Shown: positions 25,784 to 35,074, numbered from the stretch's first letter. The stretch: DNA of 64,000 nucleotides from Halomonas colorata (GCF_014897985.1 NZ_JABUZA010000016.1:1-64000), one strand, 5' to 3'. Made by a program: numbers and translations. The notes: generated from the sequence alone by a model not told the origin.

Positions 25784-26268
25784 CAGAACAAATAGCTGAA
25801 CGAATTCAGCACCCCATCTGAGTTAAGTAGACGAACCACCTTTTTCTGAAGCATGAAGCTTGAATCGGTGGTGGTGAGGGTATACCGCACGTTTGCTGCC
25901 CAGAGGCGCTGGCGTCCGAACTTGTCCTCGACAAGGTGCTGTGCGCAGGAAACAACGACCGTGTCGTCATCAACTGAGTCAATAACAAACCGCGATACGG
26001 TGCGAACAGTGGTGGCGGGGGGGGCCGACGAGATCGAAAACCCCTCCTGGAATCGCTTGATACGATCACGACGCATTTTGTCATCGTCGTAGCAGAGGTT
26101 AAGCACTTCTGCGTAATTTTCTGCTTCCTCGATAGGAATGATGTACAAGCCTTCGGGTTGCCAGAGATCGAGCCAAGTCTCATACTCTCTTGCATCCAGA
26201 ATGGCAGCTTCGTTCCAGATGAATTGCGTGACCCACCACAGCAGGTTGTCTTGTTCGATATTGTTCAT
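25783..26268 (-). CDS. iacD: Rieske dioxygenase beta subunit (IacD-like)
   Basis: A 161-residue small subunit of an aromatic-ring-hydroxylating dioxygenase, NTF2-like fold. Markers are FIWNEAAILDAREYETWLDL at the N-terminus, PEGLYIIPI, and CAQHLVEDKFGRQRLWAANV in the middle. It supports assembly of the alpha3beta3 oxygenase with IacC. It starts 3 bp after iacC and overlaps iacE by one base. The frame is intact and close to the usual length. Confidence 0.88.
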   Translation of the reverse strand: MNNIEQDNLLWWVTQFIWNEAAILDAREYETWLDLWQPEGLYIIPIEEAENYAEVLNLCYDDDKMRRDRIKRFQEGFSISSAPPATTVRTVSRFVIDSVDDDTVVVSCAQHLVEDKFGRQRLWAANVRYTLTTTDSSFMLQKKVVRLLNSDGVLNSFSYLF

Positions 26269-26271
26269 GTG

Positions 26272-27546
26272 TTACTCCTGCATCATCCGTTTCCACATTG
26301 CATAAGCGGCACGCATACCCGTTTCATCCGAGACATGGCCACGGGGTCCGACTTCTCCCTGAGCTTCCTTTTCGATGCCGCGGTCCACCAGAATAGGCAG
26401 CTCTGTTCCACCTTCGACGCCCCGCTGAATGCGCTCCCACACCTCTGCATCGTCAGGAGAACCGAACCCCATGGGTCCTTGGAAGTGCTCGTGTAAACGC
26501 AGCCGAATACGATTGGCCGCTGCGGGACCACCGTCCATGCCAAGCGCAATATGACGGATAGCAGTCTTGTCGACAGCCACCGGGGTCAGAACCCGGAAAA
26601 ACGCCATCGAGCAGGCTACATTGGGGAACAAGTTAAGATTGAAGCCAGACCCGCCGACTGCTCGCACAATGCGACGCACTTGATCATCGGGATAGCCCTC
26701 GTTGCGCAGTTCATCCGCCAATGCCTCAAAGCGCTCGGGTATCTTGCGATCTAGATCCTCCTCCAGGTCGACCAGCTCGGGAATCATGACCATCACAGAG
26801 TGACCGTTCCCCAGGTCTTCAACAAACCCTTCACCATCCAGGAAGGTAAAGGTTTCCTCGGCTTCTTCGTCGAGCGACTGTAAAAAGGATTTATGTACAA
26901 TGGGAAAGTGATAAGCATCCGTGGTGTTCTCAAGCTGCACTTTCCAGTTCATAGGAACTGAAAACTGATGCTCGCCGAGCGTCTTTACTGGGAAGCCGCC
27001 ACCTTGCTTCATGAACAAGTCGATCCACTTCTTAGCAGCGCCAAGAAATTCCTCGAGCGGTTCGATATCGTCGTTAAACGTGGCAAAAACCATCCCGTTA
27101 TAACTTTCGGTGCGCAGCGTAAATAGGCCAAGCTGGGTCTTGTCGAACTCTTCGCCATACTGCTCTGGATGGGGAATGGCGCGTAGACTGCCATCCAATC
27201 CATATCCCCAGCCATGATAAGGACACTGAAAAGAAGACGTCTTGCCTTTTTCGATTTCGCAAACTGTAGCGCCACGGTGTCGACAACGGTTCAACATGAC
27301 GTGAATGTTGTTCTTACGATCACGCACCACGATGACCTGCTCACGGCCTACTGTAGAAAGTTTGAAAGCACCTTTATCTGGCACTTCGCTTTCGTGAGCC
27401 ACCCATACCCATGTCTCGCGAAAAATCTTTTCCTGCTCTTTCTCAAACAGCTCTGGGCTGGTGTAGATCGTCGACGCAACCCGACCTGTCTCAACCAATC
27501 TGTCGGGATCCAGAGTAATGTTCTTGACGTCTATTAACTGGTTCAT
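26272..27546 (-). CDS. iacC: Rieske non-heme iron dioxygenase alpha subunit (IacC-like)
   Basis: A 424-residue catalytic subunit. The Rieske centre is Cys88, His90 (NRCRHRGA) and Cys108, His111 (CPYHGW). The mononuclear iron site has Asp210, His213 and His218 in NTTDAYHFPIVHKS, and a distal Asp is expected further on. In IAA degraders this oxygenase acts on dioxindole-3-acetate in the route to catechol. ATG 27546 follows AAGGAGAACAGC. An in-frame start 36 bp earlier lacks such a site. The order A-B-C-D-E-F matches iac clusters. Confidence 0.9.
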   Translation of the reverse strand: MNQLIDVKNITLDPDRLVETGRVASTIYTSPELFEKEQEKIFRETWVWVAHESEVPDKGAFKLSTVGREQVIVVRDRKNNIHVMLNRCRHRGATVCEIEKGKTSSFQCPYHGWGYGLDGSLRAIPHPEQYGEEFDKTQLGLFTLRTESYNGMVFATFNDDIEPLEEFLGAAKKWIDLFMKQGGGFPVKTLGEHQFSVPMNWKVQLENTTDAYHFPIVHKSFLQSLDEEAEETFTFLDGEGFVEDLGNGHSVMVMIPELVDLEEDLDRKIPERFEALADELRNEGYPDDQVRRIVRAVGGSGFNLNLFPNVACSMAFFRVLTPVAVDKTAIRHIALGMDGGPAAANRIRLRLHEHFQGPMGFGSPDDAEVWERIQRGVEGGTELPILVDRGIEKEAQGEVGPRGHVSDETGMRAAYAMWKRMMQE

Positions 27547-27611
27547 GCTGTTCTCCTTATTCCTTGGCCAGCGCCCTTTCATCCACAGCGCTGGCCGTTG
27601 ACTAGCACTGT

Positions 27612-27956
27612 TTACTCAGGTACCACCAACTCACGTCCGATACGCGCTTCAACGCGCGCGTACTTCCAGAGTTTGTAGGTGCCATCACCCACTGGGGTGG
27701 TACGGAAAAAGTTGCAGGCTTCCACGACGGTATCGTAATCAGGCACATCAGCCATGATGTAAGCCGTCCAAGGCGCTGTTGCGGAGGGACCAACCATGAT
27801 CCGGTCGTCGTCCATGATGCCCAGAATGGTGACGCCAGGTAGTCCATCAATGCCCTGCATCATCTGGCTGAAAGCTTGCCAAACCTGCTTGCCCTCTTCG
27901 GCAGGCGCATCCATAAAGTTCTGATTGATACCGATACAGAAAAGTACGCGTTGCAT
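27612..27956 (-). CDS. iacB: Small IacB-like protein
   Basis: A 114-residue cytoplasmic protein with no signal or membrane segment. It looks like a dimeric alpha-beta barrel: VLFCIGINQNFMDAPAEEGK, GVTILGIMDDDRIMVGPSAT, then AYIMADVPDYDTVVEACNFF and TYKLWKYARVEARI. iac clusters have a small gene, iacB, between the monooxygenase and the Rieske alpha subunit, and its role is unclear. The position here is exactly that, 35 bp after iacA and 65 bp before iacC. Named on context. Confidence 0.7.
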   Translation of the reverse strand: MQRVLFCIGINQNFMDAPAEEGKQVWQAFSQMMQGIDGLPGVTILGIMDDDRIMVGPSATAPWTAYIMADVPDYDTVVEACNFFRTTPVGDGTYKLWKYARVEARIGRELVVPE

Positions 27957-27991
27957 AGTGATAATCTCCGTTATGAGGTACGTAGGGCCGG

Positions 27992-29137
27992 TTACAGATA
28001 GCCCGGCAGTGGGTCATGGCCGAAAAAGATGGCTCCGGCATTTTTCCAAGTAATCTCACCCATAAAGGCGTGCTGGGTGCACAACTGCGAGTCGCGCAAG
28101 ATGCGTGATAGTGGATGCGTGTTATCGGCGCCACTCATGCCGCTGATGCGATAGACATCTTGAATAGCTTCGGCACATTCGTGTGTTAGGTGAGTGGTGG
28201 ACAAACGCAGTAAATTGATTTGGTCCCGGCTAGGCTCACCGCCCGCTTCAATGGCTTTCCAAGCGTCGTCCGTGCTCGCGTAAAAGAAGTGGCGTGCCGC
28301 ATGCACGCGAGCCTCCGCCTTTGCCAGGGCGATCTGGGCATACTCACGCTCGCCCAAGTTGGGCGCGCCGGTGATCGACTTACGTCCCTGAACAGATGCG
28401 CGCACGAGATCCAGCGCCTCTCGCGCCATTCCCAGCGTAGTCACCGATAGCACCTGAGCAGCAAACGAAAGCGAGGGATAACGAAAAAACGATCCTTCGA
28501 TGGTGGGTTCGCCACCCCGGACAAAGGTCCATTCCTCAGGCACCTCTACGCCCTCCACTACCAGATCATGGCTGCCGGTTCCCACCATGCCGATCATGTT
28601 CCAGGTCGGATCGATATCAACTTGAGAGCGAGGCATAACCGCCATGCGCGGCAGCGCACCCTCCTCCTCAGGCAGAATTCCCACGCCGCAAAGCGATGCC
28701 CCCATGCAGCCGCTAGCAAACTTCCAGCGGCCGCTCACCTTGAAGCCATTCTCGGTACGCTCGGCAGGCTGTGGCGGAAAAATACCACCCGCAAACACCA
28801 CATCTGGGCTCTCCCGCCAGACTTCTCGGAGCGTGTTTTCAGGTAAGGCAGCAAGGTAGGCAGGGCTCATGCCAAAACTAGCCACCCAACCGGCCGAACC
28901 GTCAGCAGCAGAAATCGCTTCGACCATACGCAGGAATTCCGCCGGCGATTTTTCATCACCATCAAACCGTGCAGGCACCATGGCACGGTAGACGCCGATG
29001 GCCTTGAACTGATCGATAATATCCATGGGGATATGCCGTAGTGATTCAATCTCCTCACGTCTTGAACGGATATCGTCGAGCAATGCATCAAAACGCGCCT
29101 CGCCCCCCCACTGTTCTTTATTAACGTACTGCGGCAT
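27992..29137 (-). CDS. iacA: Flavin-dependent monooxygenase of acyl-CoA-dehydrogenase fold (IacA-like)
   Basis: A 381-residue group D flavoprotein monooxygenase, fold shared with acyl-CoA dehydrogenases and the C2 oxygenase of 4-hydroxyphenylacetate hydroxylase. Markers are the N-terminal helical bundle (IRSRREEIESLRHIPMDIID), the beta domain with FKVSGRWKFASGCMGASLCG, PTWNMIGMVGTGSHDLVVEG, and the C-terminal helices with IYRISGMSGADNTHPLSRIL-like DVYRISGMSGA. IacA makes the first oxidation of indole-3-acetate using flavin reduced by IacG. ATG 29137 follows CAAGGAGATAACC, and the gene overlaps iacH by 17 bp. Confidence 0.88.
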   Translation of the reverse strand: MPQYVNKEQWGGEARFDALLDDIRSRREEIESLRHIPMDIIDQFKAIGVYRAMVPARFDGDEKSPAEFLRMVEAISAADGSAGWVASFGMSPAYLAALPENTLREVWRESPDVVFAGGIFPPQPAERTENGFKVSGRWKFASGCMGASLCGVGILPEEEGALPRMAVMPRSQVDIDPTWNMIGMVGTGSHDLVVEGVEVPEEWTFVRGGEPTIEGSFFRYPSLSFAAQVLSVTTLGMAREALDLVRASVQGRKSITGAPNLGEREYAQIALAKAEARVHAARHFFYASTDDAWKAIEAGGEPSRDQINLLRLSTTHLTHECAEAIQDVYRISGMSGADNTHPLSRILRDSQLCTQHAFMGEITWKNAGAIFFGHDPLPGYL

Positions 29138-30278
29138 GGTTATCTCCTTGTTGGAATGTTGTCTCCACTGGCGTCCCTTGATGAATAAGTTGCCACCCGG
29201 CACGGCAAACTCCTGCATCGTCACCACGGCGACCTATCACTTGCATAGAAACAGGTAGTCCCTGACGCGACGGCAAAGGGATGGATAAAGCAGGATGGCC
29301 GGAAAGGTTAAAGGGGCGTGCAAAGAGCGATATGTTCAAATCCTGCCGACCCGCCAATGCCTCGCGAACCGTCATGGGAAAGTGCGGTAACGTCGGCAGT
29401 ACCAAATAGTCATGCCGGGCTAGCAAGGTATCTACTTCAGAGGTGAAGGCATGGCGCACCTGCTCGGCTTCGGCGAGCTCACCATCGGAGGTAGAGGCTG
29501 CTGCACTCAAGCGCTTTTCTATATCGTGCCCCAGCTTGCCAATGCCAAGCAGCGCCTCACAAGCCAGGTAGGTTTCGCGATTAATAACAGTCATGGCTGC
29601 TTGAAATGCCTCATCCATCAGCGGCAATGACACTTCCATTCTCCTCGCGGTAGCGCGGCTAAGCTGATCTTCCAGACCTTCAAGGATGATCGATTCGGCA
29701 CTGACCCTGGCGACCCCCAGTGTACTCATTGATCCAGCTACCGCCTGCGAGAATGCAGGATCCACCGCGCCCATAAAGTCGATTAGATCCTGTAAGTTAC
29801 CCGCCAAGGGCCCGACACAGTCGAGGCTGCTCGCCGCGGGCATGACGCCATTCCGACTCAAACGACCAAAGGTAGGCTTCAATCCGTATACACCGCAGCA
29901 GGCTGCTGGTACGCGAATTGAGCCACCGGTATCGGTACCGATACCAATATCGGCAAGCCCCGCCGCGACGGCTGCCGCCGAACCACTTGATGAGCCACCG
30001 GGAATCAATTCTGGATAGTTGGGATTTTCCGGCGTTCCCGTCCAGCCATTCACACCCGTCATGCCAAAAGCCAATTCATGTAAATTGGCTTTGCCGACTA
30101 TGTGATACCCCGCCTGAAGGGTACGCGAGACGATTTCAGCATGCGCCGAGGCCGGCGCTGCCTCGGCAAGGGCGGCCGATGCTGCCTGTGTGGGCGCGCC
30201 AGCAATATCGATCGTATCCTTGACGACAACGCGCTTACCGCCCTGCCCCATATTGAGTATTGATGTCAGTATCGCCAT
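29121..30278 (-). CDS. iacH: Amidase-signature enzyme (IacH-like)
   Basis: A 385-residue hydrolase of the amidase signature family. The Ser-cisSer-Lys triad is visible: Lys20 (VVVKDTIDIAG), Ser96 (PGGSSSGSAA) and nucleophile Ser120 (TDTGGSIRVP), with the family's 24-residue Ser-Ser spacing. iac clusters contain such a gene, iacH. It could open an amide formed from the indole ring or hydrolyse amide conjugates. ATG 30278 is chosen, with CGAGGCG upstream, over a longer frame to 30317 that would cover the upstream motif. It is the first gene of the long iac run, so its upstream region likely holds the main promoter. Confidence 0.85.
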   Translation of the reverse strand: MAILTSILNMGQGGKRVVVKDTIDIAGAPTQAASAALAEAAPASAHAEIVSRTLQAGYHIVGKANLHELAFGMTGVNGWTGTPENPNYPELIPGGSSSGSAAAVAAGLADIGIGTDTGGSIRVPAACCGVYGLKPTFGRLSRNGVMPAASSLDCVGPLAGNLQDLIDFMGAVDPAFSQAVAGSMSTLGVARVSAESIILEGLEDQLSRATARRMEVSLPLMDEAFQAAMTVINRETYLACEALLGIGKLGHDIEKRLSAAASTSDGELAEAEQVRHAFTSEVDTLLARHDYLVLPTLPHFPMTVREALAGRQDLNISLFARPFNLSGHPALSIPLPSRQGLPVSMQVIGRRGDDAGVCRAGWQLIHQGTPVETTFQQGDNHAAVR

Positions 30279-30300
30279 GCTAAATCGCCTCGATAGACAT

Positions 30301-30326
30301 ATCACATGAAATTTCAAGTATTTGAA
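30301..30326 (-). promoter_or_regulatory. iacH upstream sites: TTCATGTGAT and a TTCAA/TTGAA dyad
   Basis: Immediately before iacH, two elements adjoin. ATCACATGAA at 30301-30310 is the reverse complement of the decamer found before three dctP genes. TTCAAGTATTTGAA at 30313-30326 is a near-perfect dyad of the type bound by MarR repressors. Downstream dctM of the neighbouring TRAP operon ends at 30372, so this gap of about 90 bp must carry the iac promoter. Binding is inferred only from sequence. Confidence 0.45.
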
Positions 30327-30371
30327 TCAAAATATATCTTTTCCAAGTTGCTAACGAATACTTAGCGAACG

Positions 30372-31661
30372 TTAAAGAATGAACAGCACAAGCTGAGGTA
30401 GTACAAGCAAAAGCGCAATGCACAGGATATAAGGAGGTAAAAAGTATCCAACCCCGCGAAAAGTCTCTCCAAGCCGAAGCTCCGCATCCAAACTTTTAAC
30501 AATAAAGGCATTCACGCCCACTGGAGGAGTGATGGCCCCCATACTAGTGACAATGCATACCACCACACCAAACCATATAGGGTCATACCCTAGCGCAATG
30601 GCCACTGGGAAAAAGATAGGGATTGAGATAATCAGAAAGCCCATTGCATCCATCAAGGCTCCACCTACAATGTAGATCAAGAGGATAAAAGCCATGACTA
30701 ATACCGCAGGCAAGGGTAATGCGGCTGCCCACTCACCCACCATGAACGGTAGCCGGGTAATGGTCAGAAAACGTCCAAAAATCACCGCTCCGGCGATCAG
30801 CATCAAAATCATTGCCGACGATTTCAAGGCGTTGGCAACGGCTTCCTGAAGGACCGTCCAGGTGAGCTTACCCTGAATCAGGGTAATTAGCATTGCACCA
30901 ACACAACCAACTGCCGCCGCTTCCGTTGAGGTGAACCAGCCAGAGAAAAGCCCGCCCAAAACAAGTATGAACAGTACCCCAACCTCAATAACGCCTTTTA
31001 GTGAGCGCCAGCGTACGGACCACGATGAACGGCTGCCCGCTGGTCCCATATGAGGTTTGAAACGACACAGTAGCGCAATCGTTGCAATGAACAGCAAGAC
31101 AAGAATAAGACCAGGCACAATACTGGCTAAAAACAGATCACGGATTGCCAGCTCAGCCTGCAGGGCAATAACGATTAATACCGAACTGGGAGGAATAATG
31201 ACTCCTAGCGTCCCGCCTGCCGCAACACTTCCCGCACTTAGCGCCCGGTTGTAGCCAAATTTTTTCATTTCGGGTAGCGCAATAGTACCGACCGTCGCCG
31301 CAGTGGCGGTGTTCGAGCCGCTAACAGCCGCAAAACCTGCACTACTTAGAATAGTGGTTGTTGCCATAGAGCCGCGTAAATGGCCAATCCAAGCATAGGC
31401 CGAGGCAAATATTTTCTCCGTGATGCCCGAGCGAAAAAGGAGTTCACCCATAAAAATAAATAACGGAATGACACTCAACGAGTAACTTGATAACTGCTCC
31501 CAAATACCGGAACTGATCACGTTATAAGCGGCAATAGGGCTCGTCATATAAAGCATGCCGAAGAAACCGACCATGAACATCGCGAAGCTAATAGGCATTT
31601 TCGCTAAAATAAGTAGAAACAGGCAGAGTATTCCAACCAAGGCCACCATCGTCATACTCAT
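30372..31661 (-). CDS. dctM: TRAP transporter large membrane subunit DctM (second system)
   Basis: A 429-residue membrane protein with about 12 hydrophobic segments. Markers are MPISFAMFMVGFFGMLYM at the start, SGSNTATAATVGTIALPEMK in the first re-entrant hairpin and AAGGTLGVIIPPSSVLIVIA in the second, typical of the sodium-driven DctM family. It overlaps dctQ by 4 bp and completes the dctPQM system with paralogue 4. As the only intact DctQM close to the four related receptors, it may serve several of them. A sequence gap of about 90 bp separates it from iacH. Confidence 0.93.
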   Translation of the reverse strand: MSMTMVALVGILCLFLLILAKMPISFAMFMVGFFGMLYMTSPIAAYNVISSGIWEQLSSYSLSVIPLFIFMGELLFRSGITEKIFASAYAWIGHLRGSMATTTILSSAGFAAVSGSNTATAATVGTIALPEMKKFGYNRALSAGSVAAGGTLGVIIPPSSVLIVIALQAELAIRDLFLASIVPGLILVLLFIATIALLCRFKPHMGPAGSRSSWSVRWRSLKGVIEVGVLFILVLGGLFSGWFTSTEAAAVGCVGAMLITLIQGKLTWTVLQEAVANALKSSAMILMLIAGAVIFGRFLTITRLPFMVGEWAAALPLPAVLVMAFILLIYIVGGALMDAMGFLIISIPIFFPVAIALGYDPIWFGVVVCIVTSMGAITPPVGVNAFIVKSLDAELRLGETFRGVGYFLPPYILCIALLLVLPQLVLFIL

Positions 31662-32134
31662 TGTGTTACCACCTTTTTAAGACTGCTTATAAAATCAGTG
31701 AAGAGGACAAAACAAAATGCCGAAAAGCCTAACGCAACTAAATAAACAAAGGGATAAATCGCAACACGTAGAGTTTGAGATAAAGAGCCTCGTTGCATGG
31801 CATTAAAGCCATACTCCCAAAGTTTCCAGGCCACCATGGAGAAGAACAAAAAACTAGCCAGGGCAACTAACGTGGTTAAAGAGGCCTGAACACGTACCGT
31901 AAAGTGAGCAACCAGTAGATCCAGCTCCACATGCGCCCGTAAACGTTGCGAGTAGGCCAGCGAAAGCGCCACGACAACAGCCGTCAGCCAGCCCACCACT
32001 TCTGTAGTGCCTCCGAAAGATGCACTTACTTGACGTACGATGATATTACCTACCACGATAAACACCATCAGCAGAAGTGCAGATCCGGCTATATAGAGCA
32101 ATAAAAGACTAACCAACCGATTTATCGTATGCAT
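31658..32134 (-). CDS. dctQ: TRAP transporter small membrane subunit DctQ (second system)
   Basis: A 158-residue protein with four hydrophobic helices. VGNIIVRQVSASFGGTTEVV and LRAHVELDLLVAHF are the parts also recognisable in the pseudogene at 2752-3045, showing that the two systems are related. HVELDLL corresponds to the conserved cytoplasmic loop. It starts 68 bp after dctP paralogue 4 and overlaps dctM by 4 bp. Confidence 0.9.
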   Translation of the reverse strand: MHTINRLVSLLLLYIAGSALLLMVFIVVGNIIVRQVSASFGGTTEVVGWLTAVVVALSLAYSQRLRAHVELDLLVAHFTVRVQASLTTLVALASFLFFSMVAWKLWEYGFNAMQRGSLSQTLRVAIYPFVYLVALGFSAFCFVLFTDFISSLKKVVTQ

Positions 32135-32202
32135 AAGAGCCTCTTTGAATCACCAACATTTATGTGCTTAACCGCAATTAAATGCGTTAGAAACATTCAC
32201 AA

Positions 32203-33252
32203 TTATTGATATTCGTTGATCAGCTCAACATAACGATCGTGCAGCTCAAAGGCAGGAAGCCCTTGAGATGCCACATCGTCCAGTCTTTCTTCGTTCAGAG
32301 GTTGTAGTAATTGAGACCAGCGTTGCGCTTCGCTTTCATCCAGGGTCAACTGCTCAACATCGTGATTTTCCGCCGCCCAGATTAAAGACTCTTCGATATG
32401 CTCATCCAAGTATGCGCCTGCGAAAGAAGCCATTTCAGCCCCCAGTGCATCAATTTCCTGTTTCACATTATCGGGCAGCGACTCCCAGCGCTGTTTGTTC
32501 ATGACAGCGACGAAAACAACGTTGGTGAGTGGGTAATCGGTAATGTAGCTAACGTTTCGAGCGTACTGTAAGTCCATCAGCGTCTCGCGAGAGCCCACAT
32601 AGCCGCTAACAATACCAGCTTGTAGCGCCTCGCCCGTCTCAGACTGCGTTAGACCAACGGGTACACCACCAAGTGCCTGCAGGACGGCAGTGCTATCACC
32701 TGGCACACGGATCTCTTGCCCCTCAAACTGTTCAAGTGATGTTACTGGCGTTTGGGTATGTAAATAGCCAGGCTCCGAAGTAAACGCTGTGATCACTTTG
32801 AACTCTTCAAGCCCCAGAGACTCAGCAGAAAACTCGCTAACTAGATCATAAAGCGCCTGACTTGCAACTTGCGAGCTCACTTCAATACCTGTAAGGCTGC
32901 CAATCAAGTTGATTAGCGGAAAACGGCCCGGCTCATAAGAGGTCGCAGAAAGCCCGATGTCTGCGACACCGTTCAAAACACCGTCATACATATTGGAAGC
33001 ACTGAGTAGCGTACCTCCTGGGAAGGTATTGACTGACACCTGACCATCTGTTCGTTCACTGAGCAACGTCGCCCAGCGCTCCATCTGTACAGCAGGAAAT
33101 GTCTGCGACGGAGCAAAAAAGGCATAGCTTAAATTCACGCTCTCGGCCAAGGCGGGCGTACTTAGTAAAATACCTGCACACACTCCTCCAAAACGCGCCA
33201 TCAAATGCTGGCACGGAAACGCTTTTAATAGCTGATGCGGCTTACTAGTCAT
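32203..33252 (-). CDS. dctP: TRAP transporter solute-binding protein (DctP paralogue 4)
   Basis: A 349-residue periplasmic receptor with a signal peptide (FGGVCAGILLSTPALAES). It is closest in sequence to paralogue 1 among the copies here: NLSYAFFAPSQTFPAVQM, VNTFPGGTLLSASNMYDG, GVADIGLSATSYEPGRFPL and EIRVPGDSTAVLQALGG. It is the only one of the four with intact dctQ and dctM downstream, so it is probably the parent system. The start at 33252 has AGAGGTATTAAGCA ahead. Its leader shares about 38 bp with that of paralogue 3. Confidence 0.92.
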   Translation of the reverse strand: MTSKPHQLLKAFPCQHLMARFGGVCAGILLSTPALAESVNLSYAFFAPSQTFPAVQMERWATLLSERTDGQVSVNTFPGGTLLSASNMYDGVLNGVADIGLSATSYEPGRFPLINLIGSLTGIEVSSQVASQALYDLVSEFSAESLGLEEFKVITAFTSEPGYLHTQTPVTSLEQFEGQEIRVPGDSTAVLQALGGVPVGLTQSETGEALQAGIVSGYVGSRETLMDLQYARNVSYITDYPLTNVVFVAVMNKQRWESLPDNVKQEIDALGAEMASFAGAYLDEHIEESLIWAAENHDVEQLTLDESEAQRWSQLLQPLNEERLDDVASQGLPAFELHDRYVELINEYQ

Positions 33253-33571
33253 TGCTTAATACCTCTATTTTATTGTTGTGCTGCATGCAGGTGTATCATC
33301 CCGCACCACAAACATTCAACATCACATGAAAAGTAAAGTAAATACCCTAAAAGTTGTTTTTTTAACAATGCTAAAAACTAGCCAAAAATTAAAAACCCAA
33401 TATTTATCATAATTTTATGAACGAAAATCATGGCGACATTTACGTTACGCTTTTACCCTCATCAACTTCAGCACCACATAAGTGCATCAAACACCACCTC
33501 GCCAGCTAAAGTGCACCCAATGTTAGATTCACATCCATCTTCGAACACTGCCTCAAAACCGTTTTCTTGTC
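33253..33571 (-). promoter_or_regulatory. Leader of dctP paralogue 4 with shared TTCATGTGAT block
   Basis: AT-rich gap between the DASS gene's end and the dctP start. On the minus strand, positions 33345 to 33307 read TTTACTTTACTTTTCATGTG, then ATGTTGAATGTTTGTGG, nearly the same as 11538-11575 before paralogue 3. The decamer itself is at 33321-33330. A block with CACAACAATAAAATAGAG directly before the start is also shared. No gene is seen in the rest. Confidence 0.6.
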
Positions 33572-35074
33572 TTACAGTGCAACATCAAATACCAGAGGCA
33601 CGAGCGTATAAAGCGCGACAACAATCATCACTAGTCCAATCATATTCAGCCAGATACCTGCACGAATCATGTTTTTAATCGGCAGGTCTCCTGTCGCAAA
33701 AGCCACAGCATTGGAGGGCGTAGCCACCGGCAACATAAAGGCGCAGCTCACCGCAAACGTGACCACAATGGTCATCAAGAAAGGATCGATCCCTAACCCA
33801 GAAGCGATAGCCCCCATAATGGGGAAAAAAGCGGCAGCCGTTGCAGTATTACTGGTCAGCTCGGTCAATAGGATGATCACCAGAGCTGTCGCCGTCAGTA
33901 TTACAATGGGTGGCAGGCCAACTAATCCAGAGACGCTCTCCCCGATCCAAATACTCAATCCTGTGGCGGTGAACTGTGCAGAGAGAGTCAAACCTCCGCC
34001 AAACAGAAGCAGCACCCCCCACGGAACGTCACGCGTTGCCGACCACTCCAGCAGCGCCCCCTGCCCCTTGGTCGCCGGAATGATAAACATTAATAAAGCG
34101 GCCAGAATGGCAATGCTGGTGTCATTGATATTGGAAAGCCAGGGCAGCGCTGATTGAACTACCGAAAGCTTGCCGATCAGCGGTACACATACCCAGAAAA
34201 ACACGGCGCCAGCAAATACCATCAATACGCGCTTTTCCTCTGAGGAGAGTCGCCCCATTTCCTTGAGTTGCGACTCGATCATAGCTCGACCGCCCTGAAC
34301 TTCCTCAACTTCCGCACGAAATACAATTTTGTTAAGCACAAACCAAGCTGCAATAAGCATGGTCGTGGAGAAAGGCACCCCCAACAGCATCCAATGACCA
34401 AAACCGATATCTAGCCCATGAGTCTCACTCATATAGGCTCGCATCAATGCCATAGGCGGTTGGCCGATTAGCGTTGCCATTGAGCCAATGGTGATCGCAT
34501 AGGCAATACCTAGCAGAACAGCGGCTGAGAATTTCGGAGTATCATCGTCATTACCCAGGGACTTTACTAAAGCAATAATGGAGCCACCTATCGGGACCAT
34601 AATAACGGCAGTGGCCGTGTTGCTGACCCACATAGTGATGAACCAGCTGGCAAACATTAGCCCGAAAACGATTTGAGCGGGTTTAGTGCCGACGGTGAGA
34701 ATCGTTAACAATGCAAAACGACGATGTAGATTCCAGCGCTGCGTTGCCAAACCTAGCAGAACACCCCCAAGGACTAAAAATACGATGCTATGAGCATAAG
34801 GCGAAGCAGTTGCGCTAATCGAAGCGATATCAAAAAAGGGAAACAGCACCAGAGGTAATAATGATGTAGCCGGAATCGGTATCGCTTCGGTCATCCACCA
34901 GACTGCCATCAATATGGCAATCGCTGCTACAAGGCGAGCGTTGTAAGCCAATGAATCAGGCAAGAGAAAGAAAATAAGTAACCCAACTAACGGGCCCAGC
35001 AAGAGCGACAAAGGCTTGAATGTTGAAGCTTCATCATTGGAAGAATGGCTGGCCACTCCAGAAAATTGCGACAT
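33572..35074 (-). CDS. DASS/SLC13-family sodium:carboxylate symporter
   Basis: A 500-residue inner-membrane transporter of the divalent anion:sodium symporter family. The two SNT motifs that bind sodium and carboxylate are visible: WVSNTATAVIMVPI near residue 150 and ELTSNTATAAAFFPIMGA near residue 415, each followed by a helix. IAILMAVWWMTEAIPIPATS near residues 55-75 is another family segment. Such proteins take up di- or tricarboxylates such as succinate. It is on the same strand as the TRAP operon, 319 bp upstream of it, and probably has its own promoter. Confidence 0.9.
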   Translation of the reverse strand: MSQFSGVASHSSNDEASTFKPLSLLLGPLVGLLIFFLLPDSLAYNARLVAAIAILMAVWWMTEAIPIPATSLLPLVLFPFFDIASISATASPYAHSIVFLVLGGVLLGLATQRWNLHRRFALLTILTVGTKPAQIVFGLMFASWFITMWVSNTATAVIMVPIGGSIIALVKSLGNDDDTPKFSAAVLLGIAYAITIGSMATLIGQPPMALMRAYMSETHGLDIGFGHWMLLGVPFSTTMLIAAWFVLNKIVFRAEVEEVQGGRAMIESQLKEMGRLSSEEKRVLMVFAGAVFFWVCVPLIGKLSVVQSALPWLSNINDTSIAILAALLMFIIPATKGQGALLEWSATRDVPWGVLLLFGGGLTLSAQFTATGLSIWIGESVSGLVGLPPIVILTATALVIILLTELTSNTATAAAFFPIMGAIASGLGIDPFLMTIVVTFAVSCAFMLPVATPSNAVAFATGDLPIKNMIRAGIWLNMIGLVMIVVALYTLVPLVFDVAL

